A stretch of DNA of 64,000 nt, from NCBI RefSeq assembly GCF_003130795.1, contig NZ_CP029353.1:2123501-2187500 (forward strand), in the 5' to 3' direction. A model generated the notes under the pieces. That model was given only the letters and a program-made list of their open reading frames with translations, did no database searches and had not been told where the DNA came from. The position numbers were made by a program, and so were the translations under genes. This DNA comes from Azospirillum thermophilum. GTDB lineage: Bacteria; Pseudomonadota; Alphaproteobacteria; Azospirillales; Azospirillaceae. This document shows, piece after piece, positions 1 to 9,128 of this stretch. The first letter of the stretch is position 1; each line of letters begins with the position of its first letter.

Positions 1-1
1 C

Positions 2-193
2 CGGGCGGCGCTCGCCGAGCAGGCGCGGCTGGCGGCGGAGGCACGGACCGGCGCGGCGCGCCGCCGTGCCATGCTGCCGGCGGCCGACTGCCTTCGGGAT
101 CGTTGGCTGTCCCGGCTGGCGGCGACGCTGGCCCATCACCGCGCCGCCGCCGTCCGGCTGCTGGAGGCTCAGCGGAAGGCGTATTCCCAGTAG
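2..193 (+). CDS. C-terminal fragment of an unknown protein
   Basis: An open frame enters from the left edge and gives 63 residues before a TAG stop. The peptide is rich in Ala, Leu and Arg and looks helical (for example LAATLAHHRAAAVRLLEA), but I do not recognise a family. It converges on the aminotransferase gene and overlaps its 3' end by 25 bases, which is tolerable for two tail-to-tail genes. Composition alone supports it; another frame over the same bases is also open, so this is a weak call. Confidence 0.4.
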   Translation, partial: RAALAEQARLAAEARTGAARRRAMLPAADCLRDRWLSRLAATLAHHRAAAVRLLEAQRKAYSQ

Positions 194-1017
194 AGACCGC
201 GTGCCCGCTTCATCATCGGACCGGCCGCGAAGCTGCGGTCCTCGACGCGGGTCACCGGCACCACCTTGGAATAGTTGCCGGTCGAGAAGACCTCGTCGGC
301 CGCCAGCACATCCTCGGGCGTCAGGGTGCATTCCTCGACCGGGATGCCGTCGGCGCGCAGCAGGGCGATCACCCGCTGGCGCGTGATGCCGTTGAGGAAG
401 GTGCCGTTCGGCACCGGCGTGCGCACCACCCCGTCCCTGGCGATGAACAGGTTGGCGGTGGCGTACTCCGCCACGTTGCCGATGGCGTCCAGCAGGATCG
501 CGTTGTCGAAGCCGCGGCGGGTCGCCTCGGCCAGCGCGCGGCCGGCGTTGGGATAGAGGCAGGCGGCCTTGGCGTCGGTCGGCGCCATCGAGGGCGCCGG
601 GCGGCGGAAGCTGGAGATGCAGGCCGTGAAGCCAATCGGCTCCGGCATCGGCGCCTCGATCAGCGACAGGACGAAGCGCGTGCTCTCCGGATCCGGGTTG
701 ATGAAGCCGGACTCGGCGTAGAACATCGGCCGGATGTAGAGCGCCGTGCTCGTGGGGAAGCGGCGGATGCCGTCCCAGCACAGTTCCTCGATCTCGCCCG
801 CCGTCAGCATCGGCGCCAGGCCCAGCGCCTGGGCGGAGCGGACGACACGGGCGCAATGCAGGTCCAGATCCGGGGCCACCCCGTCGAACGACCGCGCGCC
901 GTCGAACACGACCGACGACATCCACAGCGCATGCGCGTTGGGACCGACCAGGGGCGGGTTGCCTTCCACCCATTCGCCGCTGATCCAATTCCAGGTCTGC
1001 CCGGACATGCCGCCCAT
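169..1017 (-). CDS. ilvE: Branched-chain amino-acid aminotransferase (class IV PLP enzyme)
   Basis: A 282-residue PLP fold-type IV aminotransferase, expected to interconvert Leu/Ile/Val and their 2-oxo acids in the cytoplasm. Visible family marks are the N-terminal VFDGARSFDG (residues 37-46), the probable Schiff-base lysine K150 in DAKAACLYPN, the LLDAIGNVAEYATANLFI block near 175-192 and the C-terminal STGNYSKVVPV. ATG at 1017 is preferred over the in-frame ATG at 1008 because AAGGAGAG lies just upstream. D-amino-acid transaminases and aminodeoxychorismate lyases share this fold, so the substrate is inferred. Monocistronic on the minus strand. Confidence 0.8.
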   Translation of the reverse strand: MGGMSGQTWNWISGEWVEGNPPLVGPNAHALWMSSVVFDGARSFDGVAPDLDLHCARVVRSAQALGLAPMLTAGEIEELCWDGIRRFPTSTALYIRPMFYAESGFINPDPESTRFVLSLIEAPMPEPIGFTACISSFRRPAPSMAPTDAKAACLYPNAGRALAEATRRGFDNAILLDAIGNVAEYATANLFIARDGVVRTPVPNGTFLNGITRQRVIALLRADGIPVEECTLTPEDVLAADEVFSTGNYSKVVPVTRVEDRSFAAGPMMKRARGLYWEYAFR

Positions 1018-1193
1018 GAACTCTCTCCTTCCCCTCTTGCTGAACCCACTGCCGGCCGGTTGCCCATCGGGCTCGCCCGAAAAGCATACCCCCTCATAGC
1101 CGCCGGTCAATGGAGCCGCACCGTGCCGTTCGCCCGGCCCGGCGGTTGAATGGCTCGAAGCCACCGACAGCGTGTCAGAAGGAGATGTTGGCG

Positions 1194-1418
1194 ATGCCCT
1201 GGACGACCCCGACCCAGACGTCTTCGATGTCGAGGCCGCAGCCGTTGCGCGCGGCCCCTCCCCGTCCTCAACCGGGATCGGGGGAGGATGTCCCGGTCGA
1301 TCTGCCGGGCGGCGACAATCCGGACCTGCCCGATCCCGGCGGCCCCGGCACCGACATCCCCCCGGTCCCCGGCGGCGACCTGCCGCCCTCGCAGCCGACC
1401 GACCCGGATTTCCGGTAG
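1194..1418 (+). CDS. Small proline-rich hypothetical protein
   Basis: A 74-residue frame of low complexity. The second half is Pro/Asp/Gly-rich (PVDLPGGDNPDLPDPGGPG) and very acidic, while the N-terminal half is Ser/Thr/Pro-rich. There is no signal peptide and no recognised domain. AGAAGGAG precedes the ATG at 1194 by about ten bases; an ATG at 1185 overlaps that ribosome site and is less likely. It sits between ilvE and the sdh terminator, reading toward sdhB. Likely disordered; function unknown. Confidence 0.5.
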   Translation: MPWTTPTQTSSMSRPQPLRAAPPRPQPGSGEDVPVDLPGGDNPDLPDPGGPGTDIPPVPGGDLPPSQPTDPDFR

Positions 1419-1445
1419 CCCGGCGCACGGCCGACGGATACCCCC

Positions 1446-1479
1446 CGAAAAAGGAACGAGGCGCCCCGCGGGGCGCCTC
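1446..1479 (-). terminator. Rho-independent terminator of the sdh operon
   Basis: A perfect 11-bp self-complementary stem (GAGGCGCCCCG/CGGGGCGCCTC, 1458-1479) lies 33 bases past the sdhB stop. Read on the minus strand it is followed by GTTCCTTTTTCGG, giving the U-tract. The plus-strand side has only a weak T run, so it mainly ends the sdh transcript but may also block the small gene facing it. Confidence 0.8.
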
Positions 1480-1511
1480 GCGTCGTTTGCGTCCTTCGCC
1501 GACCGGTCGGG

Positions 1512-2288
1512 TCAGCGGCGGACCACCATCAGCTTCTTGATCTCGGCGATCGCCTTGGCCGGGTTCAGGCCCTTCGGGCACGCCTTGGTGCAGTTCATGA
1601 TGGTGTGGCAGCGATAGAGGCGGAACGGGTCCTCGAGCATGTCGAGGCGCTCGCCCGTCATCTCGTCGCGGCTGTCGACGATCCAGCGGTAGGCCTGCAG
1701 GAGGATCGACGGGCCGAGATAGCGGTCGCCGTTCCACCAGTAGCTGGGGCAGGAGGTCGAGCAGCAGAAGCACAGGATGCACTCGTAGAGGCCGTCCAGC
1801 TTGGCGCGGTCCTCCGGCGACTGCAGCCGCTCGCGGCTCGGAGCCGGCGACTGCGACTGCAGCCACGGCTTGATCGAGGCGAGCTGGGCGTAGATGTGCT
1901 TCAGGTCGGGGACGAGGTCCTTCACCACCGGCATGTGCGGCAGCGGGTAGATCTTGACGTCGCCCGGGATGTCCTCGATCGCCTTCAGGCAGGCCAGCGT
2001 GTTCGTGCCGTCGATGTTCATCGCGCACGACCCGCAGATGCCCTCGCGGCAGGAGCGCCGGAAGGTCAGCGTGCTGTCGACCTGGTTCTTGATGTAGATG
2101 ATGGCGTCCAGCACCATCGGCCCGAACTTGTCGAGGTCGACGATATAGGTGTCGACCCGCGGGTTCTGGCCGTCGTCCGGGTTCCAGCGGTAGATCTTGA
2201 AAGACTTCGCCCGCTTGGCGCCGTTCGCGACGTTGATGGTCTTGCCGACGCCGACCTTCGAGTTGGCAGGCAGGTTGAATTCGACCAT
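1512..2288 (-). CDS. sdhB: Succinate dehydrogenase iron-sulfur subunit
   Basis: 258 residues, usual length for SdhB. It carries electrons from the flavoprotein to the membrane anchor in complex II. The [2Fe-2S] ligands are C80, C85, C88 and C100 (CREGICGSC plus a later Cys); C170, C173, C176 and C180 in [11 protein letters not shown] begin the [4Fe-4S]/[3Fe-4S] half, completed by [14 protein letters not shown] near residue 230. It is last of four minus-strand genes (sdhC-sdhD-sdhA-sdhB), 43 bases after sdhA, and is followed by a strong terminator. All cluster ligands are intact. Confidence 0.97.
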   Translation of the reverse strand: MVEFNLPANSKVGVGKTINVANGAKRAKSFKIYRWNPDDGQNPRVDTYIVDLDKFGPMVLDAIIYIKNQVDSTLTFRRSCREGICGSCAMNIDGTNTLACLKAIEDIPGDVKIYPLPHMPVVKDLVPDLKHIYAQLASIKPWLQSQSPAPSRERLQSPEDRAKLDGLYECILCFCCSTSCPSYWWNGDRYLGPSILLQAYRWIVDSRDEMTGERLDMLEDPFRLYRCHTIMNCTKACPKGLNPAKAIAEIKKLMVVRR

Positions 2289-2331
2289 GGTTCGTATCCT
2301 TGCTTTCCGCAGGAGCCTTTGAGCGGCGGCC

Positions 2332-4116
2332 TTAGTAGACGCGGGCCTTGGGCGGGAACACCTCGACCTCGTCGGTCAGGGTGTACATATGGACCGGACG
2401 GTAGTCGATCCGGGTCTTCCCGTCGTCGGCGACCCAGATGACGGTGTGCTTCATCCAGTTCTCGTCGTCGCGGTTCGGATAGTCCTCGCGGGCATGGGCG
2501 CCGCGGCTTTCCGGACGGTTCTGCGCGGAGTGCAGGGTCGCGACCGCCTGCCCCAACAGATTGTCCAGCTCCAGCGCTTCCACAAGGTCCGAATTCCACA
2601 CCAGCGACCGGTCGCTGATCGCCATGTCGTCCTTCCTGGCGTAGACGGCGTCGATCAGCTTCACGCCCTCCTCCAGCACCTCGCCCGTGCGGAACACCGC
2701 GCAGTTGTTCTGCATGGTCTTCTGCATCTCCAGCCGCAGGTCGGCCGACTTGATCGAGCCCTTGGCGTTGCGGATGCGGTCGAAGCGCTCCAGCGCCTTG
2801 TCGCAGGAGTCGGCCTTGACGCCCGGGACCTTGCCCTTCTCGACGATCTCGGCGGCGCGGATGGCGGCCGCACGGCCGAACACCACGAGGTCGAGCAGCG
2901 AGTTGGAGCCCAGGCGGTTGGCGCCGTGCACCGACACGCAGGCCGCCTCGCCGATCGCCATCAGGCCGGGCACCACCTGGTCGGGGTTCTCGGCGGTCGG
3001 GCTGACGACCTCGCAGCGGAAGTTGGTCGGGATGCCGCCCATGTTGTAGTGGACGGTCGGCAGGACCGGGATCGGCTCCTTGGTGACGTCCACGTTGGCG
3101 AAGATCTTGGCCGTCTCGGCGATGCCGGGCAGGCGCTGGTGGATGATCTCCGGCGGCAGATGCTCCAGGTGCAGGTGGATGTGGTCCTTGTGCGGACCCA
3201 CGCCGCGGCCCTCGCGGATCTCGATGGTCATCGAGCGGGACACGACGTCGCGCGACGCCAGATCCTTGGCCGACGGGGCATAGCGCTCCATGAAGCGCTC
3301 GCCGTTGGAGTTGGTGAGGTAGCCGCCCTCGCCGCGCACGCCCTCGGTGATGAGGCAGCCGGAGCCGTAGATGCCGGTCGGGTGGAACTGCACGAACTCC
3401 ATGTCCTGCAGCGGAAGGCCGGCGCGCAGCACCATGCCGCCGCCGTCACCCGTGCAGGTGTGGGCCGAGGTCGCCGAGAAGTAGGCGCGGCCGTAGCCGC
3501 CGGTCGCCAGCACGACGAGCTGCCCGCGGAAGCGGTGGATGGTGCCGTCGTCGAGGTTCCAGGCCAGCACGCCCTTGCAGACGCCGTCCTCCATGATGAG
3601 GTCCAGCGCGAAATACTCGACGAAGAACTCCGCCTCGTGCTTCAGCGACTGCTGGTAGAGGGTGTGCAGGATGGCGTGGCCGGTGCGGTCGGCCGCCGCG
3701 CAGGTGCGGTAGGCCTGCTTCTTGCCGTACTCGGCGGTCATGCCGCCGAAGGCGCGCTGGTAGATCTTGCCCTCCGGCGTGCGCGAGAAGGGCACGCCGT
3801 AGTGCTCCAGCTCGATGATCGCCGGGATGGCCTCGCGGCACATGTACTCGATGGCGTCCTGGTCGCCCAGCCAGTCCGACCCCTTCACGGTGTCGTACAT
3901 GTGGTAGCGCCAGTCGTCGTCGCCCATGTTGCCGAGCGCCGCCGAGATGCCGCCCTGCGCCGCCACGGTGTGCGAGCGGGTCGGGAAGACCTTGGTGATG
4001 CAGGCCGTCTTCAGCCCCTTCTCGGCCATGCCGAAGGTGGCGCGCAGGCCGGCGCCGCCGGCGCCGACGACGACGACGTCATAGGTGTGGTCGATGATCT
4101 GGTAGGCGGTCGCCAT
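2332..4116 (-). CDS. sdhA: Succinate dehydrogenase flavoprotein subunit
   Basis: 594 residues, the standard length. Catalyses succinate oxidation to fumarate with covalently bound FAD. The N-terminal dinucleotide motif [12 protein letters not shown] is at about residues 15-26, the FAD-attachment histidine is in [12 protein letters not shown] near residue 48, and active-site segments [11 protein letters not shown] and SRDVVSRSM are present. The C terminus ends in the usual VFPPKARVY. It follows sdhD by only five bases and precedes sdhB, so co-translation in one operon is expected. The complete reading frame also makes it a useful contrast to the damaged genes further right. Confidence 0.97.
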   Translation of the reverse strand: MATAYQIIDHTYDVVVVGAGGAGLRATFGMAEKGLKTACITKVFPTRSHTVAAQGGISAALGNMGDDDWRYHMYDTVKGSDWLGDQDAIEYMCREAIPAIIELEHYGVPFSRTPEGKIYQRAFGGMTAEYGKKQAYRTCAAADRTGHAILHTLYQQSLKHEAEFFVEYFALDLIMEDGVCKGVLAWNLDDGTIHRFRGQLVVLATGGYGRAYFSATSAHTCTGDGGGMVLRAGLPLQDMEFVQFHPTGIYGSGCLITEGVRGEGGYLTNSNGERFMERYAPSAKDLASRDVVSRSMTIEIREGRGVGPHKDHIHLHLEHLPPEIIHQRLPGIAETAKIFANVDVTKEPIPVLPTVHYNMGGIPTNFRCEVVSPTAENPDQVVPGLMAIGEAACVSVHGANRLGSNSLLDLVVFGRAAAIRAAEIVEKGKVPGVKADSCDKALERFDRIRNAKGSIKSADLRLEMQKTMQNNCAVFRTGEVLEEGVKLIDAVYARKDDMAISDRSLVWNSDLVEALELDNLLGQAVATLHSAQNRPESRGAHAREDYPNRDDENWMKHTVIWVADDGKTRIDYRPVHMYTLTDEVEVFPPKARVY

Positions 4117-4121
4117 GGTCG

Positions 4122-4517
4122 TCAGGCTCCGATGAAGATCTTAACGACGGCGAGCACGCAGGCAGCCGCCAGAGCGTAGCAGAGGAACTTCACGCCGACG
4201 ACCAGCGCCAGCTTCTGCCACTCGACGTGGACGTAGTCCTCGATCACGACCTGCAGGCCGGCCTGGGCGTGATGGAAGGTCACGGCCACGGTCAGGATCA
4301 TCATGATCGACGAGAAGGGCGACTTCATCCACGCCACGAAGGCGGCGTGGTCGGCGCCCAGATGGCTGATGACGCCCAGCACGAACCAGATGGTCAGCGG
4401 GACCAGCGCGATGGCGGTCAGGCGCTGGTGCCACCAGTGCTCGGTGCCGTACTTGGCGGAGCCGAGGCCGCGGGCCTCGGCCAGCGGGGAGCGGAGGGCT
4501 TTGTTGTTCGACGCCAT
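4122..4517 (-). CDS. sdhD: Succinate dehydrogenase hydrophobic anchor subunit
   Basis: 131 residues with three predicted membrane spans (about 35-52, 68-90 and 105-128). The segment [21 protein letters not shown] holds the conserved histidines for heme b and the Asp-Tyr pair of the quinone site, typical of alphaproteobacterial SdhD. With SdhC it anchors complex II and binds quinone and heme. It lies 12 bases after sdhC and 5 bases before sdhA. Confidence 0.93.
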   Translation of the reverse strand: MASNNKALRSPLAEARGLGSAKYGTEHWWHQRLTAIALVPLTIWFVLGVISHLGADHAAFVAWMKSPFSSIMMILTVAVTFHHAQAGLQVVIEDYVHVEWQKLALVVGVKFLCYALAAACVLAVVKIFIGA

Positions 4518-4529
4518 GTTAGTCTCTCC

Positions 4530-4919
4530 TCACCACACCGCCAGGCCGATGATCCAGGCGAGCACGGTCAGACCGAGCGAGGCGGCGGCCACGATGTAGG
4601 CGCCACGCTCCGCGTTCTGCAGCTCGAAGGCATAGCCGGCGTCCCACACCAGGTGCCGGATGCCGTTCGCCAGGTGGTAGAACAGGGCCCAGGTCCAGCC
4701 GAACATCAGCAGCAGCCCGAAGCCGGAGCCGATGAAGCGCTGCGCCCGCGCGAAGGCCTCGGGGCCGACGCCGGCGGCGATCAGCCACCAGGCCAGGAGC
4801 AGCGTGCCGACGGCCAGCCCCACACCGGTGATGCGGTGCGTGATGGACAGCGCCATGGTCCACTGGAACTTATAGACTTGAAGGTGCGGAGAAAGCGGCC
4901 GACCGCTGCCGTTTGCCAT
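4530..4919 (-). CDS. sdhC: Succinate dehydrogenase cytochrome b556 subunit
   Basis: 129 residues from the ATG at 4919, chosen because AGAGGA lies 8-13 bases upstream and MANGSGRPLSPHLQVYK is the normal N terminus; a longer frame reaching 5015 adds an atypical leader. The family signature RPLSPHLQVY, then SITHRITG, and the heme-ligand segment FYHLANGIRHLVWD are visible, with three membrane spans. First gene of the sdhCDAB operon; the upstream intergenic region holds a promoter candidate. Confidence 0.93.
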   Translation of the reverse strand: MANGSGRPLSPHLQVYKFQWTMALSITHRITGVGLAVGTLLLAWWLIAAGVGPEAFARAQRFIGSGFGLLLMFGWTWALFYHLANGIRHLVWDAGYAFELQNAERGAYIVAAASLGLTVLAWIIGLAVW

Positions 4920-5030
4920 TGCGTCGTCCTCTGTTCGGCTGCCGGGCGCGGCGGGGAACAGGTCTGCCGCGGCGGCTGATTGGTGCGAGCCCGAATTGGA
5001 CGGTTCATCGTCCATTTTGATTGGCGCAAT

Positions 5031-5059
5031 GAATTACGCTTCCAACACCGCCGAGTCAA
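5031..5059 (-). promoter_or_regulatory. Candidate sdh operon promoter
   Basis: In the 320-base gap between sdhC and the 88-residue gene, the minus strand reads TTGACT, a 17-base spacer, then TAATTC. The -35 is 5 of 6 to the sigma-70 consensus but the -10 is poor. It would start transcription roughly 100 bases upstream of sdhC. I see no gene in the rest of the gap (4920-5239). Confidence 0.35.
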
Positions 5060-5239
5060 CGGCGGGGGCTCCGCTGTGACGATTTGGGCGCACTGCGGGA
5101 AGTCGCTGAAAATCAAAGCGGAAAGGGATGCGTGGTATTACCACCCGGACTTCTGGCGCCGCTATTGCCGGGGGGCCTCCGCGACCCCGATTGATAACTG
5201 TTCGCAACTCGCTCCGCGGGGCCGAACCTTGCGGCGGGG

Positions 5240-5506
5240 CTACCTGTCGAACCGCCGGACGTTCTCCACCATCATCGAGTACATCTGGGTGATCAGCTCC
5301 GCCGGGCGCAGCCGGCCGAAGGGGATGTTGTCCTTGGCCCATTCCACCAGCCCCTCCGGCGGCCTGACCGGGGCGACCTCGTAGCCGGCCTTCTTCAGCG
5401 CCGCCATCACCGCGCGGGCCTGCTTGGCATAGTCTTCGTTGAAGAAGGACTTGTCGGCGTCCTTGATCGCCTTGGCGATGAGATCTTCCAGCGGGGTGGC
5501 GGCCAT
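5240..5506 (-). CDS. Hypothetical 88-residue protein divergent from asd
   Basis: A compact soluble frame starting at MAATPLEDLIAKAIKDADKS. It is charged and largely helical, with KQARAVMAALKKAGYEV in the centre and a C-terminal block ELITQMYSMMVENVRRF. No membrane span, signal peptide or recognised domain. Its amino-acid composition is that of a real small protein rather than a high-GC shadow frame, although the ribosome site before the ATG at 5506 is weak. It lies head-to-head with asd, 138 bases apart. Function unknown. Confidence 0.75.
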   Translation of the reverse strand: MAATPLEDLIAKAIKDADKSFFNEDYAKQARAVMAALKKAGYEVAPVRPPEGLVEWAKDNIPFGRLRPAELITQMYSMMVENVRRFDR

Positions 5507-5573
5507 GACCGTTTCGCAAGACGCTTCATAATGGAAAGAGGCGGCGAAACACCCTGTCACAGCGCGAGGCCCG

Positions 5574-5602
5574 TTGCAATTGCCCCGGAAAATGCCTAGG
5601 TC
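5574..5602 (+). promoter_or_regulatory. Candidate asd promoter
   Basis: TTGCAA, a 17-base spacer and TAGGTC lie 43-71 bases before the asd ATG. Each hexamer matches the sigma-70 consensus only partly, so this is a position-supported guess. An AAGGA ribosome site follows at about 5633. Confidence 0.3.
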
Positions 5603-5644
5603 GTTCGGTCTCCAGAGCGGGCTTCCAGCATAAGGATTGAGGAC

Positions 5645-6664
5645 ATGGGCTATACCGTCGCGGTCGTCGGCGCCACCGGCAACGTTGGGCGCGAGATCCT
5701 GCAGACGCTCGCCGACCGGAACTTCCCGGCCGACGAGGTGATCGCGCTCGCCTCGGAACGCTCGATCGGGCAGGAGGTCTCCTACGGCGAGGACGACGTG
5801 CTGAAGGTCGAGGATCTCGCGAAGTTCGACTTCTCCGGCGTGGACATCGTCCTGTCCTCCCCCGGCGCCAAGGTGTCGGCCATCCACACCCCGCGCGCCG
5901 CGGCGGCCGGCGCGGTGGTGATCGACAACACCTCGCAGTTCCGCATGGATCCCGACGTGCCGCTGGTGGTGCCGGAGGTGAACCCGCAGGCGATCGCCGG
6001 CTACCGGAAGCGCAACATCATCGCCAACCCCAACTGCTCGACCATCCAGATGGTGGTGGCGCTGAAGCCGCTGCACGACCGCTTCGGCATCCGCCGCGTC
6101 GTCGTCTCCACCTACCAGTCGGTCTCGGGCGCCGGGAAGGAGGCGATGGACGAGCTGTTCAACCAGACCCGCGCCATCTACGTGAACGACCCGGTGGAGA
6201 AGAGCGTCTTCACCAAGCAGATCGCCTTCAACGTCATCCCGCACATCGACAGCTTCATGGATGACGGCTACACGAAGGAAGAGTGGAAGATGACGGTCGA
6301 GACGAAGAAGATCCTCGACCCCAAGATCAAGGTGACCGCCACCTGCGTGCGCGTCCCCGTCTTCATCGGCCATTCCGAGGCGATCAACATCGAGACGGAG
6401 GAGCCGATCACCGCCGAGGAGGCCCGCGAGGTGCTGCGCGCCGCGCCCGGCGTGACGGTGATCGACCACCGCGCCAACGAGGGCTACGTCTCCCCGGTGG
6501 AGGTGGCCGGCGACGACCCGGTCTTCATCAGCCGCATCCGCGAGGACTTCACGGTGGAGAACGGCCTGTCCTTCTGGTGCGTGTCCGACAACCTGCGCAA
6601 GGGCGCGGCCCTGAACGCCGTGCAGATCGCCGAGCTGCTGGCGAGGGATTATCTGGAAGGCTGA
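5645..6664 (+). CDS. asd: Aspartate-semialdehyde dehydrogenase
   Basis: 339 residues, full length. It reduces aspartyl phosphate with NADPH to aspartate semialdehyde, the branch point to lysine/diaminopimelate, threonine and methionine. The nucleotide-binding start VAVVGATGNVGREIL (residues 5-19), the catalytic cysteine C131 in NPNCST, and TYQSVSGAGKEAMDEL are visible. AAGGA lies just before the ATG. It is monocistronic and followed by a strong stem-loop. dapF, further along the same biosynthetic route, is encoded at 45.1 kb. Confidence 0.96.
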   Translation: MGYTVAVVGATGNVGREILQTLADRNFPADEVIALASERSIGQEVSYGEDDVLKVEDLAKFDFSGVDIVLSSPGAKVSAIHTPRAAAAGAVVIDNTSQFRMDPDVPLVVPEVNPQAIAGYRKRNIIANPNCSTIQMVVALKPLHDRFGIRRVVVSTYQSVSGAGKEAMDELFNQTRAIYVNDPVEKSVFTKQIAFNVIPHIDSFMDDGYTKEEWKMTVETKKILDPKIKVTATCVRVPVFIGHSEAINIETEEPITAEEAREVLRAAPGVTVIDHRANEGYVSPVEVAGDDPVFISRIREDFTVENGLSFWCVSDNLRKGAALNAVQIAELLARDYLEG

Positions 6665-6671
6665 GCCGCCC

Positions 6672-6700
6672 CCGCTCCTCCCGGCCGGCGGGAGGAGCGG
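6672..6700. terminator. Stem-loop between convergent asd and dehydrogenase genes
   Basis: A perfect 12-bp stem (CCGCTCCTCCCG/CGGGAGGAGCGG) with a five-base loop begins eight bases after the asd stop and ends 23 bases before the stop of the opposing gene. There is no T run on either side, so it is an atypical, possibly bidirectional terminator or an mRNA 3'-end stabiliser. Confidence 0.55.
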
Positions 6701-6723
6701 GATCCGGACTCAACGCCCCGCCG

Positions 6724-7620
6724 TCACTCCGCGGTGAACAGCCGGTAGAGCGCCGAATGGTCGAGGCCGCCGTCGCCGCGCTCGACCAGCATCTCGAACA
6801 GCTCGGTCGTCAGGCCCAGCGTCGGCAGCTCGATGCCGGACTCGCCGGCGAGCGCCTCGGCCTGCCGCAGGTCCTTCACCTGGGTGGTGACCCGGCCGCC
6901 GGGCGTGAAGTCGCCGGTGACCATCCGGCCGCCGTGCAGTTCCAGGATGCGCGACTCCGCGAAGCCGCCGCGGATGGCGTCGCGCACCCTGGCCGGGTCC
7001 ACCCCGGCGGCGCGGGCCAGCGCCAGCGCCTCGGCGACCGCCCCGATGGTCAGGGCGACGATCACCTGGTTGGCGCATTTGGCGACCTGTCCGGCCCCGG
7101 ACCCGCCGACCAGCGTGATGCGGCGGCCCATCGCCTGGAACAGCGGAAGGGCGCGGGCGAAGGACTCCTCGCGGCCGCCGGCCATGATGGTGAGGCCGGC
7201 CGCCTCCGCCGCCACGGTGCCGCCCGACACCGGCGCGTCGAGCCAGTCGGCCCCCGCGGCACGGACCTTCCCGGCCAGGGCGCGGGTCGCCGCCACCGCG
7301 GTGGTTCCCATGTCGATGACCAGATGACCCGGACGCAGGACCGGCAGCAGGGCATCGGCCACCGTCTCCACCGCCACCGTGTCCGACAGCATCAGGACGA
7401 TGTCGTCGGCCTGCCCGGCGACCGCCGCCGGGCCGGTGGCGGGGATCATCCCCTCCCCGGCCAGCTCCGCCACGGCGGCCGGGCTGCGGTTGCTCACCAC
7501 CAGCCGGGCGCCGGCCCGCGCCAGCGCCCGCGCCATCGGCTTGCCCATCAGGCCGAGCCCGATGAAGCCGACCGTCCGCCCCGTCAGGTCGGGGCGGGGG
7601 ACCTCGGCGCCGGCCGTCAC
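6724..7620 (-). CDS. 3-hydroxyisobutyrate dehydrogenase-family NAD(P) oxidoreductase
   Basis: 298 residues of the beta-hydroxyacid dehydrogenase family. The N-terminal cofactor motif TVGFIGLGLMGKPMA (about 14-28), substrate motif DAPVSGGTVAAEAAGL (about 119-134) and catalytic-lysine segment GAGQVAKCANQ (about 167-177) are all present. The start is a GTG at 7620 whose last bases overlap the upstream TerB stop as GTGA, a classic coupled start; an open frame continues upstream but reads as shadow sequence. The substrate could be 3-hydroxyisobutyrate, tartronate semialdehyde or another short hydroxyacid; the sequence does not decide. Confidence 0.85.
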   Translation of the reverse strand: MTAGAEVPRPDLTGRTVGFIGLGLMGKPMARALARAGARLVVSNRSPAAVAELAGEGMIPATGPAAVAGQADDIVLMLSDTVAVETVADALLPVLRPGHLVIDMGTTAVAATRALAGKVRAAGADWLDAPVSGGTVAAEAAGLTIMAGGREESFARALPLFQAMGRRITLVGGSGAGQVAKCANQVIVALTIGAVAEALALARAAGVDPARVRDAIRGGFAESRILELHGGRMVTGDFTPGGRVTTQVKDLRQAEALAGESGIELPTLGLTTELFEMLVERGDGGLDHSALYRLFTAE

Positions 7621-8021
7621 AGCCGCATGTGGCGCGCCCGCGCCCCGCGCTCGATGGCCGCCGCGCACAGCCGGTCGACGCCCAGCCGGTGGCGGATCAG
7701 CTCCAGCATGCGCAGCTCCTCCTGCGAGGCCTTGGGGTCGGCCGCCGCGACGTCGCAGGCCACCGCATAGGCGGTCTCGCGCAGCTTGGGCGGCACGGCC
7801 TGCTCGACGATCGTCAGGACGGTGTCCAGCCCGTCGGGATCGGCCAGCATGGCGGTGCATTCGCGGGTCGCCGCCATCACCCGATCGGGATCGAGGTCGC
7901 GGAAGACGGGCAGGTAGCGGACGTTCTCGCCGATCTCCTCGAGCTCCGCGTCGGTCATGTCGCCGTCGCAGGCGGAAACCAGGACCATCACGTAGATCAG
8001 CGCATTATGGTGGTCGATCAT
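7617..8021 (-). CDS. TerB-family (tellurite-resistance-like) protein
   Basis: 134 residues, all-helical and acidic at the start: LVSACDGDMTDAELEEIGENV near residues 14-34 matches the TerB-type acidic helix pattern. A second block, LRETAYAVACDVAAADPKASQEE, repeats the motif around residues 80-102. An AGGAT ribosome site precedes the ATG. It is first in a two-gene unit with the downstream dehydrogenase (4-base overlap). Proteins of this family are linked to metal or envelope stress; no such role can be read here. Confidence 0.8.
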   Translation of the reverse strand: MIDHHNALIYVMVLVSACDGDMTDAELEEIGENVRYLPVFRDLDPDRVMAATRECTAMLADPDGLDTVLTIVEQAVPPKLRETAYAVACDVAAADPKASQEELRMLELIRHRLGVDRLCAAAIERGARARHMRL

Positions 8022-8180
8022 AAATATCCTTTCGCGGCCAGAACCCGAACCGCCGGGGGCCGGTCGAGGCTATCTTGCGCGCTGCCCCGGCGGCGTCAAG
8101 GGTGCCATGCCGCGGGCGGGGACCGGAGGGGGTAGTCGGCGCTCGACAGGATGCCGCAGCCGCCCTTATGGTCCCGCCCC

Positions 8181-9128
8181 ATGTCCGTGGTCCTGAATGT
8201 CGCCCTGCCCGTCTTTTCGATCATCCTGGCCGGCGTCCTGTCGGGCAAGGCGAAGCTGCTCGGCCCCGCCTCGTCGGAGGCGCTGAACAAATTCGTCTAC
8301 TGGATGGCCCTGCCGCCGGTGCTGTTCCTCGGCACGGCGCGGCGCTCGCTGCCGGAGATCTTCAACGGCCCCTTCATCGGCGCCTTCCTCGGCGCGATGC
8401 TGGCGGTCTATGCGCTGGGCGCCCTGATCGGCTGGCTGGTCCACCGCGAGCGCACGCAGATCCGGTGCATGCAGGGGCTGACCGCCGCCTTCTCCAACAC
8501 CGGCTACATGGGCATCCCGCTGTTCCTGGCGGCCTTCGGCCCGGACCATCTGGCCCCGGCGATCCTCGCCACGGTGATCATGAGCGCCATCATGGTCGGC
8601 ATCGCGGTGGTCTGGATCGAGTTCGCCAACAGCCACGGCCACGGCATCGGCAAGGCGCTGGGCGACGTCGGGCGGGCGCTGGCGAAGAACCCGCTGATCA
8701 TCTCCACCCTGCTGGGCATCGCCTGGTCGGCCCTGCTGTCCGGCGTGCCGGTGCCGCGCCCCGTCGCCACCTTCTGCGAGCTGATGGGGGCCGCCGCCGG
8801 CCCCTGCGCGCTGTTCGCCATCGGCCTGTTCCTGGCCGGGCGCAGCCTGAAGGCCGATCTGGTCGAGGTCGGCTGGATCAGCGCGCTGAAGCTGCTGGTC
8901 CAGCCGGCGCTGACCTGGGCGCTGACCATGACGCTGTTCCCGCTCGACCCCTTCTGGACCGGCAGCGCCATCATCCTGGCCGGCCTGCCGACCGGGGCGC
9001 TGACCTTCGTGGTGGCGACCCAGTACGGCCTCTATGTCGAGCGCACCTCCTCCGCCATCCTCGTCTCGACGGTGCTGAGCGTGGTGACGCTCTCCGCCCT
9101 GCTGGCGGTCTACGCGCCGGCGGGGTGA
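8181..9128 (+). CDS. AEC-family auxin-efflux-type permease
   Basis: 315 residues with about ten hydrophobic spans arranged in two halves. MSVVLNVALPVFSIILAGVLSG at the N terminus and LTAAFSNTGYMGIPLF (about residues 98-113) are typical of the AEC/malonate-transporter family, which exports or imports small organic anions. I chose the ATG at 8181 because it starts directly at the first membrane helix; an in-frame ATG at 8151 adds ten non-helical residues. No neighbour indicates the substrate. Confidence 0.85.
   Translation: MSVVLNVALPVFSIILAGVLSGKAKLLGPASSEALNKFVYWMALPPVLFLGTARRSLPEIFNGPFIGAFLGAMLAVYALGALIGWLVHRERTQIRCMQGLTAAFSNTGYMGIPLFLAAFGPDHLAPAILATVIMSAIMVGIAVVWIEFANSHGHGIGKALGDVGRALAKNPLIISTLLGIAWSALLSGVPVPRPVATFCELMGAAAGPCALFAIGLFLAGRSLKADLVEVGWISALKLLVQPALTWALTMTLFPLDPFWTGSAIILAGLPTGALTFVVATQYGLYVERTSSAILVSTVLSVVTLSALLAVYAPAG

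Noticed and set aside
103..1149. Long plus-strand open frame antisense to ilvE
   Set aside because: Arg/Gly-rich composition without domain features; typical of high-GC complementary frames.
2389..4179. 596-residue frame opposite sdhA
   Set aside because: Purely a shadow of the sdhA gene; amino acids follow from its codon pattern.
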